This document shows positions 9,000 through 19,014 of a stretch of DNA of 31,424 nucleotides, piece by piece (within the stretch, counting starts at the first letter, position 1; every line of letters begins with the position of its first letter). The stretch is from Mycoemilia scoparia (lineage: Eukaryota; Kickxellomycota; Kickxellomycetes; Kickxellales; Kickxellaceae): NCBI GenBank assembly GCA_027575805.1, contig JANBPU010000189.1, forward strand, positions 1-31,424, in the 5' to 3' direction. The notes below the pieces were generated by a model that saw only the letters and a program-made list of their open reading frames with translations, was not told the DNA's origin and ran no database searches. A program made the position numbers and the translations under genes.

Positions 9000-9444
9000 A
9001 ATGATACTTGTGACCAGAATTCACAAGGCTTTAGGCAAAAATGACTTCCAAAGAGCTGCACATCAAAAGACTTTGAATTGGGGGGAGGTGACAAAATCTG
9101 ATGAGGGTCTATATTTCTCCACCACCAATTTGATCATTTGAGAAATCTTCCCATATTGGTACTATTCAAATAGCCTATACTCATTTTTCTAATATTCACC
9201 CACACACATCCATACATATATATATACAGAGACAAAAATATTGGTTTTAAATCTTCTTTTGTATTGCATTGCTAAAAAAAAGACACAAAAGCTATATCCT
9301 GTTATACCCCATGTACTACTCTTCTAGTCAAAGAAGTAGCAGTAGTAGAAACCCCAAGTACAAAACAAAAAACACAGACATATATATATATATATATTCA
9401 TATTCGCATAAAAAAGAATCATTCTAATCCATTGCCGAATAATA
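9000..9444. other. Intergenic 3' of the 614-aa gene
   Basis: Mostly AT-rich with a (TA)n run at 9379-9397. The first 100 bp are probably flanking repeat sequence of copy B. No gene seen. Confidence 0.4.
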
Positions 9445-11289
9445 TCACATTCTTCCAAAATACATACCAGATCCTGGAGATTTTGGCGTCCTAGGATAGG
9501 CTGGTGATGTTGGAGTCATAGGAGTTAGAATGCCTCTGTCGCCGCCACCATATGGAAATCCAACAGTAGATGATGGGCTTCCTGGTGACATGTTATGGTG
9601 GAATGACAATGCTGGTGTAGATGGAACAGAACCAGAACATGTACTACTAGGCTGTCCACCACCACCACCACAATTATTTCCGTGGAAACTTTGTGGTACT
9701 AATGGGAATCCTCCCGGAGCTAGTGATACTGGTGGTAAACTACCCAGAGCTAGTGCTCCATGATGTCTGCGACTATATAATAACTCCGGATCTCTTTTTC
9801 TGAATGGACTCCTGGGAGTGATTTCTTGTGAATTTTGATCATGCTCAAGTCGAGACAATGGCCACATAGTTGGTGCCGAGGTCATCGAATAAGGCAATGA
9901 ATGTGCACCAAAACCCATCTCATGCATTTCCTGAACTTGAGAGTATTGTTCACTCCACTCATCAGCTTCTAGTTCTGCTGTTGCATATGCTTCTACGGTT
10001 GTCTCATGGCCTTTATAATCCATATCAATTATCACACCCAATGTGTGTAGAAATGATTCTTGTTTTGTAGACTGAGTGTGAGGCTGATGTAGCGGCAATC
10101 CTGCAGAATCTGTTGATGGGCTGGTTTGTGGATAATCCATCATCACTAATTGACCACTGGGTCGTTGAGGTTTTTGGAACAGGCACTCAAATATCTCATC
10201 TGGTATAATATCTGAATCTGGTCGGTCACTCACAAAAGTGCATGCTGCAGGGGTTGAGTCAACACCTTGAGACTCAGGTGACCTGCCATCAAAGAACAGA
10301 TAGTCTGGTACAGCTTCTGATTCTGGTCGGACTTTCACAAAAGTGTGTGCTGCAGGGGTTGAGTCAACATGATATGAAGGCGCATCTAGAGCAAAAGGCT
10401 GATACATATCATTATCCAATGATCCAACATTACCATCTGTTATCTCAGGAGAGATAGACACTTTACCGTCAGCAGTCCTCTTCATTTCAAAGGCATTCCT
10501 GTTTTTAAGGTGTGGGCCAACTGCTGAATCTGACCTATAGGCTTCACGATCAGTGCCACCTCTATAATAAAGTTGTGTTGGATCAGAGGCAGACCTTTGG
10601 GAGTTACTACATCTGCGCATGTGTGTCGTATCGTAAAAAGGAGTACTGCCACCATCAGCGTGCGTGTGGCCATGAAAAGTCGAAGACTTTGACGGTGGCT
10701 GATGCCTTCCGTGCTGTCCTCTGGTATTCGATGGATCCACAGTAGTAACTTCCTCATCGTCATCAGATTCATCGTTTTCAGCGATAGTACCTATGCCATG
10801 ACCACGATTACCAGATCGCTTCCAAAAAAAACCGCGAAGAGTTGGGGTTCTAAAGAGACCAGTCTTGGATCCACCACTAGAGGTGGTTGCTGATGGTCCG
10901 GAACGAATATTGGGACTAGAGTAGATGGCCTCGACATTTGACTGAGTACGTCGAGTCCCTCTCTCTAGCCCTGCCTTACCACCAACATTTCCATCCCTAT
11001 GGTCGCCAGAAGTTTTCAATCTATCAATGAACCTAGTAATATTCTGGCTCTGTTCACGCCATCCCGTTTTGATTTTTTTGATAGCACTGTTGAGACCACC
11101 GCCTTTTTTGGTGCCAAAGTCGTCAACAGATCGAAACATCCAGTGTACTTCTATTTCAGGCACTTTTCTAACAGGTATATCAATACTGATAGCCGATTGA
11201 GCATCATAATCAATTGATTCACTCCTACTATGGCTATGACCACCCACACCTCCAGTAGGACTTAAAGGGGGACTATTGGAATCTCCCAT
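9445..11289 (-). CDS. 614-aa Ser/Pro/Gly-rich protein of unknown function
   Basis: One uninterrupted frame from ATG at 11289 encodes 614 residues. It starts MGDSNSPPLSPTGGVGGHSH, and many SP/TP sites and Ser-rich patches suggest a disordered, multiply phosphorylated protein. The most ordered-looking part is residues 44-92 (PEIEVHWMFRSVDDF ... GLNSAIKKIKTGW ... ITRFIDRLK), with a predicted helix. A motif of about 26 residues is duplicated at 308-333 and 343-368 (VDSTPAAHTFVKVRPESEAV against VDSTPAACTFVSDRPDSDII). An acidic patch (DESDDDEE, 173-180) and a C-terminal run of TPMTPTSPAYPRTPKSPGS complete it. No signal peptide or transmembrane segment. The last codons (GGTATGT) also form a good 5' splice site, so a further exon is possible. 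TATAAAT at 11502-11508 lies 219 bp upstream. I recognise no family; a signalling or scaffold role is only a guess from composition. Confidence 0.75.
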   Translation of the reverse strand: MGDSNSPPLSPTGGVGGHSHSRSESIDYDAQSAISIDIPVRKVPEIEVHWMFRSVDDFGTKKGGGLNSAIKKIKTGWREQSQNITRFIDRLKTSGDHRDGNVGGKAGLERGTRRTQSNVEAIYSSPNIRSGPSATTSSGGSKTGLFRTPTLRGFFWKRSGNRGHGIGTIAENDESDDDEEVTTVDPSNTRGQHGRHQPPSKSSTFHGHTHADGGSTPFYDTTHMRRCSNSQRSASDPTQLYYRGGTDREAYRSDSAVGPHLKNRNAFEMKRTADGKVSISPEITDGNVGSLDNDMYQPFALDAPSYHVDSTPAAHTFVKVRPESEAVPDYLFFDGRSPESQGVDSTPAACTFVSDRPDSDIIPDEIFECLFQKPQRPSGQLVMMDYPQTSPSTDSAGLPLHQPHTQSTKQESFLHTLGVIIDMDYKGHETTVEAYATAELEADEWSEQYSQVQEMHEMGFGAHSLPYSMTSAPTMWPLSRLEHDQNSQEITPRSPFRKRDPELLYSRRHHGALALGSLPPVSLAPGGFPLVPQSFHGNNCGGGGGQPSSTCSGSVPSTPALSFHHNMSPGSPSSTVGFPYGGGDRGILTPMTPTSPAYPRTPKSPGSGMYFGRM

Positions 11290-11501
11290 ATGACCAAAAA
11301 AGGAATAAGCGATTCTTTGGGACGTATCTGTGTGCTTGTGTCTGTGTGTTTAACGGGTTTCTCGAACTTTTCGTTTGAGAAGAGCGCAAAAGGAAACGGG
11401 AAACGCGAGTTTGCTTAGGTAGTTGCCTTTTTGCGCGTGTGTGCTGTTTGCAAGTGGAAGGGAAAAAACAACGATTCAAATAACTCCAGCATCTTGCCAC
11501 T

Positions 11502-11508
11502 ATTTATA
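11502..11508 (-). promoter_or_regulatory. TATA box of the 614-aa gene
   Basis: The minus strand reads ACGTATAAATAGTGG, 219 bp before the ATG at 11289. Confidence 0.45.
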
Positions 11509-11739
11509 CGTCTCCGTCCATCCAACTCTACACACAAAGATCCATACCATACAGTTGGTGACAATTTTTATTGATAATAATTGCCACACGATGTTTTTTT
11601 TGTCAAATTACATATATTCCCAAACCTCACATTGGTTAGATCTTTGCTTTCAAAAACGCCACCATCACCATTACTCAAAAAATGTTGTAATTTTCCGAAT
11701 AAATTGATTTACTATACCAATATTTTTTGTAATACCAAC

Positions 11740-11772
<33 letters not shown>

Positions 11773-12579
11773 ATATTGGCTGAATCATTATCATCATCAT
11801 TATTATCAATTCAAACTCTTTACAAAAAAAACCTTGTATAACAAAAAATTAGAACGAAAATCGGGATATTGGTCAAAATTCACACAAAACATTAGGGCAA
11901 AAATTGGTGAACTTGAGAGTTTGATATGAAATGATTTATGATGATTAGGATAAAAAATCTAAAGAAAAAACCCTCCCCTATCTTTTTTCTTATTTCTTAT
12001 TTTTTTATTTTTCTCTCACTCTTTCTCTCTCTCTCTCCCCCCCTCCCTTGCCACATTACTTTTATCCAATACTCTTGTAAATTTTCCTGCCTTTTTGAAA
12101 GAAACAACACAAACACATACATACTTTTTTGATTATAGAAAACCCAAAGGCCCTGTATGTATGTAAGTATGTATGTATTCCACAATCTAATTTCTATATT
12201 TCTAACAACAAATTTTTTTCGTAATTAATTGTCGCAAGTATAAATATTCAAGTAACAATTTTTTCAAAAACATCAACAACTATTTTGTAGTTCAAAAGTA
12301 TAGAGAGAGTGTAGTATAAATAATAAAAATTGTTACACAATTAGATTTTACCAAGTTTATAAAAAACAAAAACATCAACTAGAACTAACTACAACCACAA
12401 ATGATAGTAGCAGTGTTAGGGAGTTTGATGATGATTCCACAATTTAGTTAAATTTGAGATACTGTTTGTAGTATAGAGGTGTCTGTGGTGGTGAGAGGTG
12501 GTTTTAGAAAAGAGATAGAGAAGAAAAAGAAGGATAAGTTAAAGCCACATGTTTATTATTCGTAAGAAATTGTAGCCTT
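11509..12579. other. Intergenic, low complexity
   Basis: No gene is supported. It holds a (CA)n run at 11744-11766, pyrimidine-rich tracts (12010-12050) and TATG/TACA repeats near 12150-12175. Part is the 3' region of the six-Cys gene that ends at 12580. Confidence 0.45.
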
Positions 12580-13978
12580 TTATGGTTTGGTATCCTCACA
12601 AGGAGTTTCTTCTGGACTGGGTGTGGTCTCACAAGGAGTTGATGTAGGAGGAGTGGGTGTAGGCTCGCATGGGGTTGATTCTGGACTGGGTGTGGTATAG
12701 CATGGAGTTGATGTAGGAGGAGTGGGCGTACTCTCACAAGGTGTACTCTGGCTAGAAACAGATGTTGGACCAGGTGGTGTGGGAACAGATGTTGGAGTCG
12801 TCTCACAAGGTGTACTCTGGCTAGAAACAGATGTTGGACCAGGTGGTGTGGGAACAGATGTTGGAGTCGTCTCACAAGGTGTACTCTGGCTAGAAACAGA
12901 TGTTGGACCAGGTGGCGTAGTTACTGGAGGTGGAGTAGTCTCGGTCTCACAGGGAGTCTCCTCAGGAGTGGATTCACACGGAGTTTCTTCTGGAGTTGTC
13001 TCGCAAGGAGTTTCCTCTGTGATGGTTTCGCATGGTGTACTCTCACTAGGAACAGATGTGGGACCGGGTGGTGTAGGAACAGAGGTTGGAGTCGTCTCAC
13101 AGGGTGTACTCTGGCTAGAAACAGATGTTGGGCCTGGTGGCGTAGTTACTGGGGGTGGAGTGGTCTCGGTCTCACAGGGAGTCTCCTCAGGAGTCGATTC
13201 ACACGGAGTTTCTTCTGGAGTTGTCTCGCAAGGAGTTTCCTCTGTGATGGTTTCGCATGGTGTACTCTCACTAGGNNNNNNNNNNNNNNNNNNNNNNNNN
13301 NNNNNNNNNNNNNNNNNNNNNNNNNNNNNNNNNNNNNNNNNNNNNNNNNNNNNNNNNNNNNNNNNNNNNNCTAGGAACAGATGTTGGACCGGGTGGTGTG
13401 GGAACAGATGTTGGTGTTGTCTCGCAAGGTGTACTCTTACTAGGAACAGATGTTGGGCCTGGTGGCGTAGTTACTGGGGGTGGAGTGGTCTCGCAGGGAG
13501 TTTCCGAAGGGGTAGGAGGAATCGATGTATTACCTGGTGGAGTTGTACAAGTAGAAACGGTGACAGTCTTGGTCAAGGTGTTGTAGGCTGTTACCGTAAC
13601 CGTGTTAAGCTTGGTTACAGTTGTTGTTACCTTGTCAGTACAATTACAATCTGTAGGAGATGGATGGTTAGTTGGGGTTGAGTTACTACTCTGCTGACCA
13701 GGAGGAAGACCTTGGTCACCTTTCCAACCACAGTACAACTCGTCATCAAAGTTCTTGACACAATAAGTTCCAGCTGGACAATCGACCTTTACAAGGACAT
13801 GGTTGACACACCAGGTGTAGTAGGTGCTTTGGCCATTAGGACCAGCGCACTGGTAGTTAGTTGGTCCAACATCAGCGCAGTAACCTCCGATTTTGGAATC
13901 TACATTAGCAGGGGTAGCAGAGGCAAGGGCACTAGCAGCGAGGCTAAGGGAAGCAACTTTAAAGATAGTAAGCTGCAT
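12580..13978 (-). CDS. Secreted six-cysteine (CBM19-like) protein with a Cys-bearing Thr/Pro repeat tail; interrupted by an assembly gap
   Basis: From ATG at 13978 the protein begins MQLTIFKVASLSLAASALAS, a signal peptide. A compact module follows with cysteines at 34, 44, 57, 67, 73 and 83 (WCVNHVLVKVDCPAGTYC; GDQGLPPGQQ after it). This is the pattern of fungal chitin-binding modules, closest to CBM19 in my judgement. A Thr/Val-rich linker leads to a long repeat region built from TPPGPTSVPS, ESTPCET and EETPCETTP units, ending TPCEDTKP before TAA at 12580. Cysteine recurs about every 8-23 residues. Positions 13276-13370 are N. Frames on the two sides agree only if the true gap is 1 modulo 3 in length (not 95), so the size is a placeholder. 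Predicted role: chitin or cell-wall binding with an extended, O-glycosylated, possibly disulfide-linked stalk. No GPI-type tail. It shares promoter and N-terminus with the gene at 19015-19827. Confidence 0.75.
12732..12925 (-). repeat. 69-bp tandem repeat within the coding region
   Basis: Units near 12734, 12802 and 12871 are almost identical. Each encodes about 23 residues (SQSTPCETTPTSVPTPPGPT then SVS). The reading frame is preserved since 69 is a multiple of three. Confidence 0.8.
12826..13275 (-). repeat. 225-bp higher-order tandem repeat within the coding region
   Basis: The junction TCTCACTAGG recurs at 13041-13050 and 13266-13275, exactly 225 bp (75 codons) apart, with near-identical sequence between. 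The same junction flanks the N gap, so at least one more unit is probably collapsed there. Confidence 0.8.
13276..13370. other. Assembly gap (95 N) in the repeat array
   Basis: A run of N flanked on both sides by CTAGG, the same point of the repeat unit. The assembler evidently could not span the tandem array. Confidence 0.98.
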
Positions 13979-14146
13979 AACAATGGAAAGGTAAATGATA
14001 GTTCCTATAGAAATAAAGCGGTTAGATTGATATTTGTAGGCGCGCGTGTGTGTGTGTGGGTAAGGAAGATGAGGAAAGCCGCGAAAAGAAATGTGAATAC
14101 CGAAGGTAAATAATCACTAATTTCCCTGCTTAAAGGAATCCCGGCC

Positions 14147-14168
14147 CTCTTTTTATATTAATTAGGTC
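14147..14168 (-). promoter_or_regulatory. Core promoter of the Thr/Pro-repeat six-Cys gene
   Basis: On the minus strand the order is GACCTAAT, two bases, ATATAAAAAG, AG. The TATA begins at 14157, exactly 179 bp before the ATG. The promoter of the paralogue at 19827 has the same arrangement at the same distance, with 18 or more of 22 positions identical. Confidence 0.65.
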
Positions 14169-14393
14169 GCAAAGTCGGAATCCCACTACTACCATGACGC
14201 TGATAAACAGTCTAAAAGAAAATGACTTTGAGAAAATCTGATATTCCGGAGCCACAATACCTGATTCTCCAAAGGAGCACAAGCAAGGATTGCCCTTTCC
14301 CTCCCCTAAAGAATATATATAAAAAGCCCCGATAATATTTTGTATTACACTGTGGGCCACACATTCATTAGCACCTTCATTCAGACAGCAAGG

Positions 14394-14425
<32 letters not shown>

Positions 14426-17400
14426 GGCACTGACCCTCAGCCTCAGGAAACTTTTGTTTTTCAATTCTCGCTCTCAAGCATCCCATCCAAAGAAACCGCT
14501 AAAGGGTGCAAAAGGTTGCATGGACTATACAATTTCTTTTGGCTTCCCCTCACTTTTCTTTATCTTAAACACTGCGTAAATAAAGAGCCGATGCCCGTGT
14601 CAACCATAGCCTGCAACCACATACCAAACAATAGGTTGGTCCTACTTTGCGCATAATGCCATGTGAAGTCATCAAAACATCATTTTATACACGTACATTT
14701 ACATCAACCTGAAAAATCATATCGCTGGATTGTGACAAAATTGTACTTTTGGCAGGACCAAAACCACAACACAATTCATCTTAAAGACCGCTAATTCTTT
14801 GTCAACAGGTAGAAAGCAAGGTTTGAAAAATGTGTGACTTCATTGGCAACTTAATTTTGCTCAGGGCAATTCGAAATGATGAAAATCCCAAACGCCCACG
14901 CATGTAGACGCAGCACCTGATACCGTCGCCAACTCTGGTATTCTTTATCGCTGATTTATTAGCTTAATTCACATGTACTAAAAATAGAACGTGACTTTGA
15001 AAAATTATTCAGATATAATAACGATAATGATTCCTCATTATTATCAGCATTGAGTTGCAATAGCTAGATTTACAAGGAGCCTGCAGTTCTGGGCCATGCA
15101 GCATGTGATTGATTTGATTGAAATTGCAGCTCTTTTGTGATTAGATGACAGACAAAATGAGAGACTATATGTACCTCTCTGTGACATGTCATTTTATACC
15201 ACAGGGCTTTGCTTTTTGTATTGTGTTGGAAATCCACTTTCTCATACAGCTAGTCATTTGCCCACTCTGGTAATAATCGAATCTTGAAACATGGTTAAAA
15301 TTCACATGCAATCAAATGTGAAATATGGCTTGCTGTAAACCTCTAAGCTACTAAGACTTGCTGCTCCTGTCTAATGCGATGCTGTGAAACAAATCCATTA
15401 TCAACATTATAAAGGATAAGGGGATTCAATTAAATGAACTGTAAAATAATGATAATGACAATGCTTGTATTGCTATTAACTCACTTATTTAATTTGTTCA
15501 TCCAAATCTCATGAGTCATTGTAAGAGCAACAGTGCTCCACACCATGTCTTTTCCATTCTAATTTAATCAGTGCCGATTTTGGTGATTGCTCATAAATAA
15601 CAATAAAAACAGTAGAGCCATCGCGGCCCTGTGTGCTCCCTCTCTTGCTCTTACCTGAATAAATCCTCACAATCAATAGTTCAATCAAACTAGCTTATAA
15701 GAGTTAATTTGGTATAAGCTTGGGTACAAGCTTAAATCAGCTTTAGTGCATCACAGATCGGCACCAACCAAACCCAAATAAGGAAGGGAAAGCGCAGATG
15801 TTGACCATTCCAGATCCCAGCATCCAGCTAACGATTCCCCAACATTAGGCAGGTTCTCAATCAAAGGAAACAAACAAGTATCTCATGCCGACTACAATTT
15901 TGGTCCATAAGCCATAAATTTTGGGGGTGAAGTCAGAGGTTATTTTGCTACGCTCCTTTAGAAGGGCTCTACTACTATTTGCTCAACCAAAAATCCAGCT
16001 TGACATCATAACACCACCGCACATAAACCAATAGTACTGATACGCAATCAAATTCCGGCTATTGCTACATGGATTTTCGGCATCAATATAGATACAAGTT
16101 GTCTTTTGGTGTCTCACAAGAAAGCAAAACCCAAAGGAAAAGAAATTATGGAGAAGTCGCCATGTCAGATAATGAAAGTCGCTTTTATAACAAAATAGCC
16201 GGCCCCACAATGGTGGGAAAACCTGTCCACAGAGGAGAGTCAGACAAGTTCTAAGAAGACCTATGTAGAAAAAAGAGCAAGATCTACATAGAAATATAGT
16301 TTGTAAAAAATATTTAAAAACATGCCTATGTCTGTTTTGAGCAATGACGACTTTACCAGCTACCCGGCCTACATTCATTTTATATTTCCTTTTGCTATAT
16401 TTCCAAGATGAATGTTTGATTCTTTATAAATATATTTCATCTCTTTTATTGGCTATTGAATCTAAAAATGGAAAGGAATGTCGGGCTGTAGTTGGAAAGG
16501 CAACGTGGCATCATAGTCTCAAAATCAGCCGAGCTACTTAGAATGATCACGAGCGGCTGTTGATGGGCCAAAATGAAATATGTAACATGTCTGTTTGAGT
16601 GTACATTACTTGGTCCCAGAACTGGGTAATGGCTGTACAGTATAGGAGGCCACAATACAAATATGAATCAACAGCCATATATAGTGGTCTGAGAAAGTTC
16701 TGAGACTGTTGTCATTGTTAGGCCTCAGCCTAGTATTATGCTCAAATATCTGTAATAATATAACTATTATGGGTTTGAAGCAAAATTTAATAAAAACCTT
16801 AAATCATTTAATTAGTTTAGCTTGGCCAACTGGCGAATTGTATTAATAGACTTTTTCTTATCTAATTAAGAGTACTATTATAGAAAACATCCTGACAAGC
16901 TCAACTAGTAATTCTAACTACTAATATATTACCTATACAGTAGAAGCCCAAGCTTTTAAATGCTAAAAGGTCAAAATCTAAATGGACAGATGTATTAAAT
17001 ACATTCCTCCAAGTATTTTTTATAGATCTTATACCAAAGTGGATTAATCAATGAAAGAAGGGCTTTGAAACTGCAGATCACTATAATTCGTAGCTTTTAT
17101 TATCAATGAGAAATTAAGCTGTATATAAACTTTCTCAGAGCACATCGTATATATGTGAATGTGAGTTATATATAGTCTATAGACATATCCATATCGATCA
17201 AGTTTGGCTTTTAACAAATTTATCAGCTGAAATTCCACTATACATAATTTAATAAAAATAAATGTATTTATTATGACGTTGCCTAGTAAAACCATTTTAC
17301 TAATTATTATTTATATTAACAAAAAAGATGTTAGACTATTCCTAGGGTATGAATATGATAGGAGAGTTTGAGCTGGGGCGAAGATGTGAGATGCGTGGGT

Positions 17401-17462
17401 AAAAAGTGAAAGGGAATGTAAATTCAAATAATTGAATTTATAGGAGAGTATCTATTTGTGCT
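14169..17462. other. Gene-poor stretch of about 3.3 kb
   Basis: No supported gene. It holds a plus-strand TATATATAAAAAG at about 14315-14327 followed by a (CAGA)n run (14394-14423) and an AATAAA at 14577 (see findings). A 131-codon minus-strand open frame at 15983-16378 has no recognisable domain. The rest is AT-rich with short decayed inverted repeats. Confidence 0.4.
14394..14423. repeat. (CAGA)n microsatellite
   Basis: About seven tandem CAGA tetranucleotides. Confidence 0.9.
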
Positions 17463-17993
17463 TTAATCATCACAGTCAGAATCATCAGAGTCCGAATTTG
17501 TGCTATCACCGTCTGAACCAGAGTCCGAATCAGAGTCCGAACCAGTATCTGAATCACTATCAGAATCAGTGTCAGAGTCACACTTGCTGTTATCTTTACA
17601 TGGCTTCTTGGCCTTTGCTGGTTTATTAGGCTTCTTGGTAGTCACACCATTTGGCTTGTCACATTCATGGCAATCGTCATTACTGCCACCTTTATTTTTG
17701 TTATCATTAACTGTTTCTGGGAGAGGCTCACAGCTTATCTTACCATGGCCTTTATCAACACACATGGTATTGGCTGGACACGATGTTTCAGAAAACACTT
17801 CGTTCTGGCAGACGAGGAATCTGGGACACCCTTGAACTGATGGTTCAGCACATGCCTTGAAATCTTGGCCCTGATCTTTACAGCACTCGCCCTTCTTGAA
17901 GCTGTCGATGGTGCTGGTGGCATTCGCAGTGCCTAGAATACTGAGAGCGTAGAGACTGACGTTGATGAGACCGAGGACAGAGAAGTTGAACAT
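17463..17993 (-). CDS. Secreted six-cysteine-type protein with an acidic Ser-Asp repeat tail (176 aa)
   Basis: ATG at 17993 (context AACAATGTTC) opens a signal peptide, MFNFSVLGLINVSLYALSIL then GTANA. The mature part has cysteines at 37, 38, 48, 56, 62, 72, 78 and 88. Ignoring 37 and 56, the spacing is 10, 14, 10, 6, 10, the same as in the two other secreted genes here (10, 13, 10, 6, 10), and VCQNEVFSETSCPANTMC aligns with WCVNHVLVKVDCPAGTYC. It is thus a divergent relative with a probable extra disulfide between 37 and 56. A Lys-rich middle (TTKKPNKPAKAKKPCKDNSK) is followed by about 37 residues of almost pure Ser, Asp and Gly (DSDTDSDSDSDTGSDSDSDS ...), ending SDCDD. Expected: extracellular, chitin- or wall-associated, with a calcium-binding or repulsive acidic tail (inference). 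TATATAA lies 104 bp upstream. A non-ATG extension to 18089 exists but lacks a signal peptide start. Confidence 0.72.
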   Translation of the reverse strand: MFNFSVLGLINVSLYALSILGTANATSTIDSFKKGECCKDQGQDFKACAEPSVQGCPRFLVCQNEVFSETSCPANTMCVDKGHGKISCEPLPETVNDNKNKGGSNDDCHECDKPNGVTTKKPNKPAKAKKPCKDNSKCDSDTDSDSDSDTGSDSDSDSGSDGDSTNSDSDDSDCDD

Positions 17994-18090
17994 TGTTTCG
18001 AATTGGTTATACAAAAAGAATTGATATGAAAGTGCTGAAGGGATGGCGGTTGTAATGTTCTGAACATTTGATGTGCACTTGATTGGCACT

Positions 18091-18097
18091 TTATATA
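18091..18097 (-). promoter_or_regulatory. TATA box of the acidic-tail secreted gene
   Basis: The minus strand reads AAAGTATATAAAGTGCC, 104 bp before the ATG at 17993. The context differs from that of the other two six-Cys genes. Confidence 0.5.
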
Positions 18098-19014
18098 CTT
18101 TGCAGCCAGAACATAGGCCACCCCTGTCTTCTTGGAATACGAGCCTTGCTCTTCTCTTCAGGTTAGTACCAGATACATCAGTTTGTGTTTCCTAAACAAA
18201 TATACAGCAGCAACCGGCAATCTCATTAGCAAAAAGAATACCTGCATTTGTGGCTTGTTTGATGTCTGCTCATAAGTAGCAAACCACACTCTCAAGAGTA
18301 CATTTCTGAAGCATAGAGCAAAAGACCTTTTCTTATTATCGCCACTTCTTGTCCCAAAAAGAAGAAAAAAATAGCCATGATTACCTCTATTCTTTAAGAT
18401 ATAATTTATGGCTGTTTAAACTTCCCTGGCTGAGGAATTTGTGATGATAAATATACATAATAGGGCGATGATCTGCTTCTTTTTGCACTCCTTTTCAACA
18501 AAACACAAAGAAATAGAGAAGGGACAGCCTTTGCATATTGAAAGGAAATTATAAAGGTGCTGATAACTTGTGGTTGCAAGTTGCAGCAGCGTAGGATGAT
18601 ATCTTTTCACAAAACGCCCTCGTAGCATCAGACTCCGAGTTTTACCTCAGTCCTTTGCGTTTAGCCACACTTTCTTTAACTCAAAGTATTCTGGGATACA
18701 TGAAAACATTTTCAGAAGAATTTCTGTTGCTATCCTGAAATCTTATTTTTAAATACTGTTAGATCATACCAAAATACTTGAGTAAACAGAAATTGTTTAT
18801 CATTAGGTATTAATGATGGTTCACCTTTATTTAGTAATTATATTTTAATGATTTTTGTATTAGATACACAACACACGAGAAAAGAAATTAAAGTTCGGAT
18901 TTGAAACTTGAAAAATGATGATGAGGATGCAAAATAAAGTGCCAAGAATAAAAAATTCATAAAAATCATTAGATTATAGAAGCAGCGGCATATTCAAATC
19001 ACAAAGACAAATGC
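18098..19014. other. Intergenic, no gene seen
   Basis: AT-rich. It contains the upstream region of the acidic-tail gene and the 3' region of the next six-Cys gene. A 70-codon minus frame at 18416-18628 has no protein-like features. Confidence 0.4.

Noticed and set aside
12732..13275. Regular repeats resembling a CRISPR array
   Set aside because: The units are contiguous in-frame coding repeats with no spacers, in a eukaryotic gene.
12722..13681. Plus-strand open frame of 319 codons over the repeat array
   Set aside because: It is the antisense reading of the Thr/Pro repeats and crosses the N gap; the minus-strand protein has the signal peptide and conserved module.
15983..16378. 131-codon minus-strand open frame with a TATA-like element about 50 bp upstream
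   Set aside because: Scattered Cys and aromatic residues without a signal peptide or motif; nothing besides openness supports it.
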